Part shown: positions 55,369 to 64,000 of the stretch, in pieces | Layout of the letters: every line of letters begins with the position of its first letter | Position numbering within the stretch: the first letter of the stretch is position 1 | Assembly: GCA_963854735.1 (NCBI GenBank) | Contig: OY978097.1 | Coordinates: 2,728,001-2,792,000 of the forward strand | Direction of reading: 5' to 3' | Source of the DNA: Marvania coccoides | Taxonomy: Eukaryota > Chlorophyta > Trebouxiophyceae > Chlorellales > Chlorellaceae | DNA length: 64,000 nucleotides | The notes under the pieces: model-generated | What the model was told of the DNA's origin: nothing | Seen by the model: only the letters and a program-made list of their open reading frames with translations | Database searches by the model: none | Made by a program: the position numbers and the translations under genes

Positions 55369-56427
55369 CTACTCTATGCACCAGTCCACAGGCAGCGCCC
55401 CGTCCTTCTCCAGCAGCTCGTTGCACTGGCTGAAGTGGCGGCACCCGAAGAAACCACGGTGGGCCGACAGCCCAGAAGGGTGGGGGGACGTCAAAATGTG
55501 GTGCACCTTCTTATCAATAACTTTGCCCTTTTCCTGGGCGTATTTCCCCCACAGCAAGAACACCACCCCGCTGCGTTCCTTGGCAAGCTTGGAGATGGCC
55601 GTGTCGGTGAACCGCTCCCACCCGTGCTTGGCGTGGCTGGCGGCGGCGTGCGCGCGCACCGTGAGCACCGCGTTGAGCAGCAGCACCCCCTGGTGCGCCC
55701 ACTTTTCGAGGCAGCCGTGAGGGGCTACAGGGCAGGCCAAGTCGTCCCTCAGCTCCTTGTCTGCAATTATCACGAGTATGATCGTGGGGGGGAAATAATT
55801 TCATATTCAGTGATGAATGACGGAGAAAAAGAAAGGGCAAAGAAGGAGAGAATTGGTGGCAATTAATATATATAACTCACAGATGTTGCGCAGGCTGCTG
55901 GGGAGGGGCTTGCCCTGGGGTACCGAGAATGACAGCCCCTGGGCCTGCCCCAAGTCATGATAGGGGTCCTGTCCTAGAATGACCACCCTCACTTTGTCCA
56001 CGGGACAAGAGTTAAAGGCCCGGAAAATCGAGTCTTTGGGAGGGAACACCATCTTTCCGCCGGCCCACTCCGACTCCACGAACCGCTGCAGCTCGCCGAA
56101 GTACGGCTTGGCCAGCTCGTCGCCCAGCAGTGTGCGCCAGCTGTCATCGATAAGCAGCTCGTCCAGCGGGGGCAGCGACCCCGTCTTTTCGGCGCGGATG
56201 ACCACCTGCTTGGCCAGAGCGCAGTTGCGGTTGGCCTGCGTGCGCATCTCCTGCAGCGCAGCGACCTGCTTAGCGTGCAAGTCTTCTGGAGCGGCCGGCG
56301 GGGAGGCATCGCCGGCAGGAGTAGAGTCCTTGGCATCGCTGGCAGCTGCGCTGTCGTTGGCGGTGGCCTTTGAGCGCTTGGCTGAATTGCTGGTGAAGAA
56401 TGACTCGATGCGCTTCTGGGCCCCCAT
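55369..56427 (-). CDS. UNG: Uracil-DNA glycosylase (family 1 UNG) with PCNA-binding box
   Basis: Two exons: 56427-55881 and 55760-55369, coding 312 residues. The start [11 protein letters not shown] contains a PIP box (Q-x2-I-x2-F-F) like nuclear UNG2, then a basic patch (AKRSK). The catalytic core has [20 protein letters not shown] (water-activating Asp and His), [20 protein letters not shown], and [20 protein letters not shown] (the DNA-intercalation HPSGLS loop, with G where animals have P, as in plants). It removes uracil from DNA to start base-excision repair. The open frame continues upstream of this ATG to an in-frame ATG at 56580, adding 51 residues with no acidic residue, which could be an alternative organelle-targeted form. 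Confidence 0.95.
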
Positions 56428-56880
56428 CTTTAGAGGGGACGGTCTTAATTTAATGAATGCCGTGTTAAGAGCAGGATGCAGCAGCGCTGGCATAAATGAA
56501 ATTTTTAATTTCAAAATATGTGGGTGGCCAATTCGCGATACCGGCCCACTGCACGCTGTTAAATGATAATTTCGAAGCACAAGCCGATTACTTCAGACTA
56601 ATTCAAGCGCATTGACAGCACAAAGCAAATTAATTAGTGTTTGAAAAAAACGCGGGCCTCAAAGGTGGTTTGTGTGAAAACGAGGGCCTTTCATGCAAGT
56701 ATGTGTTATAAAAATAACATAAACGTAATTTACATTCTGTCGAGGGCGCTGAAGGCTCTCCCGATAATAAATACAACTGTGATCTCGTCTTATTTTGCCT
56801 ACCTTCTCAAACCCATCAGTAGTTAGCATATTGAGACCCCCGTTTCGTTGAGACGCCAAATCCCTTTCGCGAACAGCGCC
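56428..56880. promoter_or_regulatory. Divergent intergenic region of UNG and the PLAT gene
   Basis: 453 bp between opposite starts; 153 bp next to UNG are an in-frame upstream extension of UNG. The rest is AT-rich. Confidence 0.4.
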
Positions 56881-58218
56881 ATGGTGTCGTCGTTCACCGT
56901 GCCGAGACCAACGAAACATCTCAACATTGTTGCAGCTTCAAGGGGCGAAGACCGCAGAAAAAGCAGCCCACGATGGCCCGTTATTCGTGATTTCGACGTT
57001 CCAAAACGCCTGGCTAGTACCCCCACCCCGCAGGTGAGCTTCAACCTCTCTCAACCTGACCCCTTTTTTTTACTGGCTCCCTATGTCCCAGTAAACCCAC
57101 CCCCTTCTTCTCAATTTACATTACAGAACTCAACTGTCTACACCCTACGGCTATCCACCGCCGTACGGCGCGGCTCCGCTCTCAGCGAGGCCAGCGCGGG
57201 CGTTCTCGTGCTGCTGCTAGGAAAAGACGGAACCTCGGTGCTGCGTCGCCTGGGCCCGCTAGTTGACCCAGCTGCGGACGCAGAAGAAGTAATGCGAATC
57301 TGCGGGTCCGACACCCCTCCCCCACCCGGCGCCAATTGCTCAGTGGCGCTGAGCACAGCTGCACGGCGTGCCGCCTCTGCAGCCACCGCCCCGCTCACCC
57401 GTCGCTTCCAGGAAGGCTCGGTGGACGAGGTCGCCTTCTTGGCCCCAGAGCTAGGCCCCCTGGCGGCGGTAATCGTCGCCCCGGAGTCTGGAAACTGGCG
57501 AGTTGAAGAAGTGAACGTCGCCTCCTCAAACTCGGGAGAAACGGCGCGGTTCGTCTGCAGAGACGACGTGGGCACCGATGGTATACACCCTGCGGCGTAC
57601 CTCCGCCCAGTTCCGCCTGGAGGCGTGGTTTACGGTTCTGGGGATGCTGCTGTGGTGTTGTCGCGCGAGCAGGCTTCTGCGCTGCGCGAGTGGAACATGC
57701 AGCAGTACAGCGACATGAAGAAGAAGCTGCTGGTGACTACCGCTGCATTGGTGGGGCTGGGCACCGGAGTGACGTTTGCTGCATCAGGGGCAGACCTGGC
57801 GCTGCCGTTTGCGCTGGGCGGAGCGTCGTCTCTGGCGTACCAGTACCTGCTGCAGCGGCGAGTGGACGGCGTGGCGGCAGCGGAGGCGGCGGCAGACGAG
57901 CCCCGCGCCAGCGAGGTGGAGCCAGGGCCGAAGCTAGTTTTGAATTTGGCGCTGAGCAGCCCCGCTGTGCGTGCTGCGCTCATGGCGGGCGGCCTGGTGG
58001 GCTCCCTGATGCTGATTCACACGCTGACGGGATTGCACGGGGAGGCGGGCTTGGGAGGAGTAGAGCTGGAGGTGCGAGAAGTTGCGGCAGGGCTGGCAGG
58101 TTTCCTCATGCAAAAAGTGGCTGTGACCATGGTGGTGGCGCTGCCTGAGAGCAAACCCGCTGCAGCGGGCAGTGGGGGGGCTATGGGGAGCAGCCGTCGG
58201 TCATCATCAGAGGACTGA
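56881..58218 (+). CDS. Plastid PLAT/LH2-domain membrane protein
   Basis: Two exons, 56881-57033 and 57127-58218, coding 414 residues. The 93-nt intron is a multiple of three and has no stop, so it could be read through, but GT-AG sites and the domain join support removal. Residues 1-51 are a basic, Ser-rich transit peptide. The next 140 residues resemble PLAT/LH2: STVYTLRLSTAVRRG, VLVLLLGKDGTSVLRRLG, then GSVDEVAFLAPELGPLAAVI and NWRVEEVNV. The PLAT beta-sandwich binds lipids or proteins. Three or four hydrophobic segments follow (LLVTTAALVGLGTGVTFAAS, then AALMAGGLVGSLMLIHTL and AAGLAGFLMQKVAVTMVVAL). This layout matches plant thylakoid/envelope proteins of unknown function. It starts 453 bp from UNG in the opposite direction. 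Confidence 0.75.
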   Translation: MVSSFTVPRPTKHLNIVAASRGEDRRKSSPRWPVIRDFDVPKRLASTPTPQVSFNLSQPDPFFLLAPYVPVNPPPSSQFTLQNSTVYTLRLSTAVRRGSALSEASAGVLVLLLGKDGTSVLRRLGPLVDPAADAEEVMRICGSDTPPPPGANCSVALSTAARRAASAATAPLTRRFQEGSVDEVAFLAPELGPLAAVIVAPESGNWRVEEVNVASSNSGETARFVCRDDVGTDGIHPAAYLRPVPPGGVVYGSGDAAVVLSREQASALREWNMQQYSDMKKKLLVTTAALVGLGTGVTFAASGADLALPFALGGASSLAYQYLLQRRVDGVAAAEAAADEPRASEVEPGPKLVLNLALSSPAVRAALMAGGLVGSLMLIHTLTGLHGEAGLGGVELEVREVAAGLAGFLMQKVAVTMVVALPESKPAAAGSGGAMGSSRRSSSED

Positions 58219-58765
58219 TGAGAAGGAAGAAACTCCAAAACCCCCCATCTCGCTTTAGTTTTTAGTGCGTTTGTTTTATTTTTAGCTGTTCTCTTTGTGC
58301 CACTGCCTCTGATTTATCTCTCTCTGATTTTCACAGGTCTAAGTTCCTCATTCAGTGAGCATTTTTATTTTTCTGTCAATGCTCTTTTCTTCCCTACTTT
58401 GTGTTTTAATTTCAATTTCCCCCAAAAATCGTTTGTGTACTGTCGCTGTTGTGGATTGGGACCCCCTGCGACTTGTATTCCTATACAGCCGACATCGTGT
58501 GTTAAGAGAGCTGCTATGCGTTCAGCCTCTACACGAAAGGCACTGCTCTATGTACACTATCAGCGATGATTGTGAAAATGGAATGTGCGTTCTGACGAGG
58601 AACAACGGACAATAAAGAAACAAGTGATAAGTACTGTCAAAGTCGATCACATACACCTGTATAATGGTGGTTTAAAGTCTAGTCAAAGAGACAGAAGAAG
58701 AAAATAAGTGGTTTAGTAAGGGAAACTGCTTCATTTGTCCAACAGGCGGAGTTCGTTGTTTCCGC
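58219..58765. other. Convergent intergenic spacer
   Basis: 547 AT-rich bp between two 3' ends, T-rich after the PLAT gene. No gene seen. Confidence 0.5.
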
Positions 58766-59967
58766 TCAGCTTGCGGGTGATCCGGGCCTGCTGCGGTGGC
58801 GCGGGCTGCTGTGCCCTCCTCCCATTGCGGCGATTCTTTCCACCGCCAGCGCTTCTGCATCTTTGGCTGGCATGTTTCCTTCGGCCATCAGCCGGTCCAT
58901 CTCACGCTTCACAGCAACCTCTGTGGCCAGCCTCACAGCGCCAGCCTCGCCCAGCTGCTGCCGAGGCGTGCCCTCGCCTTCTTTGAGCTGCAAAAGAAGG
59001 GGAGGAACGAGTTTTCATCAATTCAATGCGCGCTGTATATATTAAAGAGAGAGAAGAAAAAATCAACGATTAATTAATTGCCTTGAGTTCGTCTATTCGC
59101 TGACTCATATCCACCAAGGAAGCTTCAGCCACCGCCGCCTCCAGCTCTTTCTCGGCGGCCAGGAGCTCAGGCGACTCTTTCTCATCTACAGAGGCCGCCG
59201 CTGCTGCTGCAGGGACCAAACTGGAGGCAATGGGCACCTCCTGAGCCTGCTGCTGCTGCTCCTGCAGGGCGCCATGGTGGGGCTGGAACGCTTGCGAACG
59301 CATGGACTTCATTTGGGCCTCCAGACCGGCCAGCATGGGCCTCAGCATCTGCCCAAATGGTGTCGCCAGCACAGCAGCAGGAAGCCCCGTGATATGCTCC
59401 GGAATGCCTAACAAAACGAGAAACGACAGACAGTTGTTAAAATAGCTAGGGCCTAGCGCAATTGGCCTTCTAGATCTTCGGTATTCAATTACCTTGCCCA
59501 GTCAGCAGCTGCCCCAGCGCGTCAGAGAAGTTGTTGCAGTTGTTCTCGAAGAGGGAGTAGTTTTCTATCGTGTACCGCTCCGAAAGCTCAACCAGCAGGG
59601 CCTCGATGGTTTCTTGGTCGAGGAACGTGCGGCCCAGGTCGATGACCTGCACTGGATGGCCGAAGGGGGTGGTGCCGGCAGTAGCAACGTTGATACCGCC
59701 GCCAAAGTAGTGCTGAGGGAAAATGTGTAGGAAGAAAGAATGAAACCATGTTTGAGTGCGCACGGGAGATTGCAAAAGCACATAATGCGAGTATTTGATA
59801 CAAAAGACATGAATAAATTTGAAGCTTACCTCGCAACCTCTGAGAACTATTGATGAATGCCATACGCCCTCAATGGTAGTGCCCAGCAACGAGGGGCTCA
59901 GCGCGCGGGCGATGCCACCGGAGATATCGTACACGTACAGCTGCACCAGATCGCCTTCCTCAGCCAT
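58766..59967 (-). CDS. PPPDE-domain deSUMOylating/deubiquitinating isopeptidase-like protein
   Basis: Four exons: 59967-59830, 59712-59493, 59407-59082 and 58987-58766, coding 301 residues; the last intron needs a GC donor (AAG|GCAATT). The N-terminal 120 residues form a PPPDE domain: LVQLYVYDISGGIARALSPS, LLGTTIEGVWHSSIVLRG (catalytic His), HYFGGGINVATAG, and YSLFENNCNNFSDALGQLLT (catalytic Cys). These permuted papain-fold proteases cleave SUMO or ubiquitin conjugates. Then comes IPEHITGLPAAVLATPFGQM, a typical PPPDE end, followed by a Gln/Ala-rich helix and a small C-terminal helical domain (GAVRLATEVAVKREMDRLMA). The extension could be a UBA-like or coiled-coil partner module, but I cannot confirm it. 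Confidence 0.88.
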
Positions 59968-60515
59968 TTTTTGGGTCGTGAAAGTTGTGACGGGCGGTGA
60001 ATGGTTTTTGCTGCTCAGCGCGAAAATGAGAGGGCCGGAGGCTTGGAAAATAAAAAAAAATGCAAAGAAGATGTAGATCAGCTACCAACAAGGATATTTT
60101 TTGTTTATCGGGGAGGAGAGAGAAAAAATGTTTAAATCTTATTGCTCGAAATCAGCGAGGAGAGAGGACTTCCAGCTGCGTTTGAAAGTGCAAAGATTAT
60201 TTTAACTATTTTTTTAAATAAAAAAAATAGCTACGCGGAATCCGCGTGAAGGTTGTCCAGCTGTAAAGCACTCAGTGACTTTCTCTCCTCTCTTTCTCTC
60301 TCTGCGAGCTGGGCTGCTCTCAAGAATGGAGTGTGCTGAATATCAGCCATCCATGCGACCCCGTTTGCAGATATAAACATGGCCATAAGCACAGCAGATG
60401 CCCTGAGCAGACAAGAAGCAAACCCTCCCCCGCCCCACTTGTGTGAAATCTCCATGCCCTGCAGTGTGCATTCATTTTCAATTTACAGCTGAGCACAAGC
60501 CCCAATTATACATTA
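59968..60515. other. Spacer between the PPPDE gene and EMC4
   Basis: 548 bp, AT-rich, holding the PPPDE promoter and the EMC4 3' end. No gene seen. Confidence 0.5.
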
Positions 60516-61299
60516 TCATGGCCTTTGAAACAGCCCCGCCACTGTTCTTTCCATAGGCACCGGCGCTTGAATGCCGGCTACCCAATCCGACAGGTGAGTG
60601 GGCAGCAGCCCCATGAGGTGGACACGGTACACGGCGAACGCCAGAGATGCACCGTGAATGAGGCAGAAGATCATGCGGGGGCCTGCCACGTTGAGCTTGC
60701 CCTCTGAGTCCCGCTGGAAAGCTGCAAAGAGCATTTAGGAACACAATTATTTAATGGGGTTTGGGCATTCAAAAGGGGGGGGGATCAAGGATTTTCTCAA
60801 ACATATTGATAGGTCGATTTGATATGGATAAACTCCTCATACCAGTGAGCGTTTTCCTATATGCTGCCGCTCACCTTGTCCAGACTTAAGGATGGCGTTG
60901 AGGGGGGAGTAGACGCCGTTGATGGTGGTCAAAATAGAGAAGAAGTGCAGCTGGCTGCCCGCCATGTACATCATGAAGCACATCATCGCCGCCTGCTTCA
61001 AGGGGCTGTGGGCAAAGGCAAAGAGGGCCGCCTGCCGCCTTGCCACCGATGCCACGGCAGACGTCTGCTGGCCCTTCTTGACGGACGCAGTGGCATCAAT
61101 CTGCACGTGGTTGTATTTGGGGACGGTGTGAAGACGTGAGATAAACGTGCGGTGTTCAAAATAGCTGGGGAAGTTGATTCAAGAGACTTACTTCTTTGCC
61201 GGCTGTCTGCGAGTACCCAGGAGGGTCTGAGAGTTTTTTTGCGATGGCGGAGTCCACTGCACCGCTGAGATCGATGCGGAAACGCTGGAATTCAACCAT
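60516..61299 (-). CDS. EMC4: ER membrane complex subunit 4 (EMC4)
   Basis: Three exons: 61299-61192, 61100-60875 and 60721-60516, coding 179 residues, close to human EMC4 (183). The polar N-terminus (MVEFQRFRIDLSG, DPPGYSQTAGKE) leads to LKQAAMMCFMMYMAGSQLHF and FSILTTINGVYSPLNAILKS, the conserved pair of membrane segments in which EMC4 has SPLK--MM--FMMYM-G---H-FSI. Exon 3 adds another helix (HGASLAFAVYRVHLMGLLPT) and a lumenal tail (WVAGIQAPVPMERT). EMC inserts and folds multi-pass membrane proteins in the ER. All introns are GT-AG. Confidence 0.93.
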
Positions 61300-62021
61300 T
61301 TTGTATTTTTTGATCAGAAAATACCGCTTTTTATTTTTGCTGATAACTGAGGCTCGCTATTATAGCCCAGATACTTAAAAAAGACGAAGATAAAGAAAAT
61401 ATGAACTCGTAGTTTTAATAAATTTATAATATGAACTCCCTAGAAATATCAAAACTCTATTCCGAAGTTCGAATTGCGAGCAGAGCTGATAAGCCAAACC
61501 CCAGGGGAGGTCAGTGACAGTTTGTTGAGAAATCCAACACCGCTGAAATCATGTCCTGGTCAATTTAAGTGATCTTGCGGCCTGGGGATATTCATGTGAA
61601 CCTGAACAATTCCTTTCCACATCGGTGACCGTCACTGACAGTCGGACTGTCTTCGCATTACAGGAAGGACGAGAAGATTGTACTTCCCACCCAATCCTAA
61701 TGCGTGAGATATATAATACGTCATTTCTACCTTGCATGCATTGGCTTAAGTAGGGAACAAACCTGAATTCCCGCTTTGTTTGTTGTATTTTTCTCCACGC
61801 CATGTTAATGCCATGCTATTATTACACAAGGATGCTGGCATTTTCTAATCAACTGAAATAAAAAATAAAAGCGAAAAAGATGGGGCAGACTAGAAATTGT
61901 ATGCAAAAGGGAAAAAATGCGATCACTTCTTCAGCACAGAATTCCGCTGAGAACTATTAAAATGTGCAAAATGCAAAAGGACAATCCATCACTCTAATAT
62001 CTTTAGGGCGTCTTCATGCAC
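61300..62021. other. Spacer between EMC4 and the LEA-like gene
   Basis: 722 AT-rich bp with no supported gene. The open frame at 61549-61803 lacks coding bias. Confidence 0.5.
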
Positions 62022-62528
62022 TTAGTGAGTCTTCTCGCTGGCGCGGTGCTCAGCCTCCTGTCCGGCCTCCTGCATCCGATGCTTGGCCTCCTGGAAGCCC
62101 TCGCCCACGCGGTGACCAGCCTCGTTAACCGCACCCTTGGTCTGTTCCCAGGCGCCACCAGCCGTCTGCAGGGAAGCGGGGAAGAAATAAAAATATTGTT
62201 CAAAACAAATTGTTTCCAAAAATACAGACATACAAAAACATTGTAATAGTTTACCTCTCCGGTCTTCTGCTGGGCCTCGCCCGTCTTCGCCTGTGCGGTG
62301 CCTGCCATCTGCAAATTGATTTAGGGAAAATTTATTAAATTATTTTCCGCTGCTGCCGGCTAAATAAAACAAAAGCAAAACTGCCACGAAACCGCCTTGG
62401 AGGGAAGCTCTCACCTCCGAGACTCGCCCCTTAGTAGCCTCCCAGGCCCCTGCAGCACTTTCTCCAGCGCCCACCACGGCGTCCTTCATTTTTTGAGTAA
62501 TAGGCTTGCTTTCGGGTTGTCCGCTCAT
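62022..62528 (-). CDS. Small LEA-like (late embryogenesis abundant) hydrophilic protein
   Basis: Three exons: 62528-62415, 62308-62255 and 62165-62022, each phase 0, coding 103 residues. The protein is almost free of hydrophobic runs and shows repeated 11-residue-like motifs: GAWEATKGRVSE, QAKTGEAQQKTGE, GAWEQTKGAVNE and GEGFQEAKHRMQE, with KTGE/TKG pattern typical of group-3 LEA proteins. Each exon holds roughly one or two repeats, suggesting growth by exon duplication. LEA proteins protect membranes and enzymes during desiccation, cold or salt stress. There is no signal or transit peptide (MSGQPESKPITQKMKDAVVG), so it is probably cytosolic. The short length and internal repeats also fit apolipoprotein-like amphipathic helices. 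Confidence 0.75.
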
Positions 62529-63164
62529 TGTGTAGGGCTTTGCGTGTCTTTGGATGGCTTGAATGTAAACTGGATTAAATACAAGAACTATATAGTTGAG
62601 CAAATTGCAGTTAACGCGTTTTGGGTGCCCACCTGTCACCAAAGGGCCACCCAAAAAGAAGTTAGGCAGCATCTAGAGGATTCGGATTCACGACAAGAAT
62701 TCATCGCAGTTTCATCAATCAATTACACAAAACAAATAATTAAACATAATTTTGAATAACGGATGCAGCACCTGCTTGCTGCATATTATACTTTAACTAC
62801 AGGTTCTCCTGGGGTTCACCAACTGCACCGGTGCATCCTGCCCCTATGCTGTTGTATGGGGCTCAGTATGTGTCACCATGGGACTGTCTTGTGTAACGAC
62901 TTTGATTTCGCTCGCGAGAGTGTATGTGTATGTACCTGTGGTGGGAGCATTAAGCACAACACTCACACCGGCAGCAGCACTTTCTAGGAGAGATTCCTGG
63001 TCATTCTGAGCATTTTATAAATCACACCATTGTGTTCGAGATTATAACCGTCGCAATGGTTTTGGGGTGACGTAAAAATATGTAATTAATAAATAAAGCT
63101 ACCCTTGTTCAGCCATTGTATAATTATCCAGCACAGCCGCCATCCCTGCATCGCGCCTATGCCA
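62529..63164. other. Spacer between the LEA-like and MBD-like genes
   Basis: 636 bp between two minus-strand genes. AT-rich, with the MBD-like gene's 3' end. No gene seen. Confidence 0.5.
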
Positions 63165-64000
63165 TCATTTCTTCCGGCGGGCAGCTTTTTTCGTATTCTT
63201 CTTCGGCGACAAGGCAGCCAAAATCCGCTTCGACTTTGACGGCGACTTGCTGCTCGGCTGAGGGGCAGGCGCAGCCCGGGGCGTGCGGGAAGAGCTGGGC
63301 TCTGCAACAGGCTCCACGGCTGCCGGAGCAGCTTTCAAGGGCTTCTCCTTCTGGCTCTGAAGTTGTATCGACGGTGCGCAGTCTGCAGCTTCTGCTGGCG
63401 CTGCTACCTCCTCGGTCGGTACCCGCACGCCCCTGAACCGCTCCACCTCTTTGAGGGACCTGAATCTCTCGCCAGTGGGGATGTGGGTGTACTTGCGCTT
63501 AACAATGCCAACTTTCCACTCCTCAGGAGGCCAAACGCCACGGACAGCTCCCTCCACCAGCCGTTCAGGGACAGGGACCCGCTTCCGTTTTGCCCAATTA
63601 CCGCCAGGGGCTGGCGCAGTGGTTCCGACAGGCGGCTGCGCTGGCACTGTTGCCGCCGGCGCTGCCGCTGTTAAGGTTCCAGCCTCCTCCACTGCCTGAC
63701 GCTCCGCTACAGGCTGCACCGCTGGAGGGGCTGCCTCCGCTGCTGCAGTTGGGGGCTCTATGGGTGCGGCCAGTTCTTCTGCTGCAGTCGCTTCTAAAGT
63801 CTGCCGTGAAAGCGCTGCTGCTGCTGGCGCTGGCACGCGCACCCCGCGGAATCGCTCCACCTCTGGGATTGACTTTAAGCGGTAGCCGGTGGGCAGATGG
63901 ACGTAGTAGAAGTCGCGCCCTTTCCCGCCCTTCCGCGGCACATTGAGGACCTCCCACTCTTCTGCGGGCACGGCGCCAGCCACAGCGCCCTCCACCAGTT
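63165..64000 (-). CDS. Tandem MBD-like (methyl-CpG-binding-like) domain protein, 5' partial
   Basis: The frame is open from the right edge to a stop at 63165-63167, so the N-terminus lies outside. Two similar domains are visible. The first has LVEGAVAGAVPAEEWEV, FYYVHLPTGYRLKSIPEVER and FRGVRVP. The second has RLVEGAVRGVWPPEEWKVGI, VKRKYTHIPTGERFRSLKEV and ERFRGVRVP. The W--------K--Y-Y--PTG--FRS--EVERF pattern is that of MBD/TAM domains. Low-complexity Ala/Pro/Glu linkers separate them, and the C-terminus is strongly basic (KSPSKSKRILAALSPKKNTK), fitting a chromatin protein. The two repeats share the flanking LVEGAV and FRGVRVP, which indicates recent duplication. Whether it binds methylated DNA cannot be told. 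Confidence 0.7.
   Translation of the reverse strand, partial: LVEGAVAGAVPAEEWEVLNVPRKGGKGRDFYYVHLPTGYRLKSIPEVERFRGVRVPAPAAAALSRQTLEATAAEELAAPIEPPTAAAEAAPPAVQPVAERQAVEEAGTLTAAAPAATVPAQPPVGTTAPAPGGNWAKRKRVPVPERLVEGAVRGVWPPEEWKVGIVKRKYTHIPTGERFRSLKEVERFRGVRVPTEEVAAPAEAADCAPSIQLQSQKEKPLKAAPAAVEPVAEPSSSRTPRAAPAPQPSSKSPSKSKRILAALSPKKNTKKAARRKK

Noticed and set aside
1..64000. tRNA, rRNA or CRISPR features
   Set aside because: No cloverleaf-like sequence with a GTTCGANTC arm, no rRNA signature and no regularly spaced direct repeats were found on reading. A tRNAscan-SE run would settle the tRNA question.

Overview
This is a stretch of nuclear genome from a photosynthetic eukaryote, most probably a green alga. 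Coding DNA is GC-rich with a strong G/C bias at third codon positions, while introns and intergenic DNA are AT-rich. Almost every gene carries short spliceosomal introns, mostly 50-250 nt. Green-lineage transcription factor families (AP2, B3, B-box plus CCT) and many plastid-directed proteins (ferredoxin-type glutamate synthase, STAY-GREEN, phytyl ester synthase, an IMPL1-like phosphatase, a starch-binding protein) occur together. The 3' ends I inspected do not show the TGTAA poly(A) signal usual in core chlorophytes, so I leave the lineage open. No rRNA, tRNA, CRISPR array or bacterial operon was seen.

Layout. 0-10 kb: the end of a TauE/SafE permease, a plastid membrane protein with a long helix, an AP2 factor, phytyl ester synthase, a Golgi glycosyltransferase-like protein and a Tim17/22-like protein. 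10-14 kb: two divergently transcribed paralogous secreted proteins of no recognised family. 14-20 kb: GEMIN2, an SLC22-like transporter and a three-RRM protein. 20.4-22.7 kb: a gene-poor stretch with a 5'-truncated LINE remnant. 22.7-32.6 kb: a leucine-zipper-like protein, IMPL1, a CBM20 protein, a PEBP protein and a 987-residue plastid coiled-coil/TPR protein. 32.8-48.7 kb: a CCCH/U-box protein, STAY-GREEN, ribosomal P0, CCT8, a CONSTANS-like protein, a synergin-like protein, a broken or mis-sequenced small gene and a double-B3 protein. 49.5-64 kb: Fd-GOGAT, uracil-DNA glycosylase, a PLAT membrane protein, a PPPDE isopeptidase, EMC4, a LEA-like protein and the start of a tandem MBD-like protein.

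Exon structures were derived by hand from splice consensus and frame. For every complete multi-exon gene the summed exon length is a multiple of three and the joined protein is continuous. There are about 52 introns; three need a GC donor and one a non-canonical GA donor. Genes are mostly single transcription units without operon logic. Several are head-to-head pairs sharing 370-530 bp (AP2 with the membrane protein, the secreted paralogs, CBM20 with PEBP, CCT8 with the CONSTANS-like gene, UNG with the PLAT protein). Plastid function is the commonest theme.

The strongest candidates for something undescribed are the secreted paralog pair, whose conserved C-terminus is two C-x28-C modules separated by an intron at the same place in both genes, and several lineage-specific domain combinations (double B3 with repeated CTKxAGHxGFC motifs, CBM20 with a long helix, a tandem MBD-like protein).
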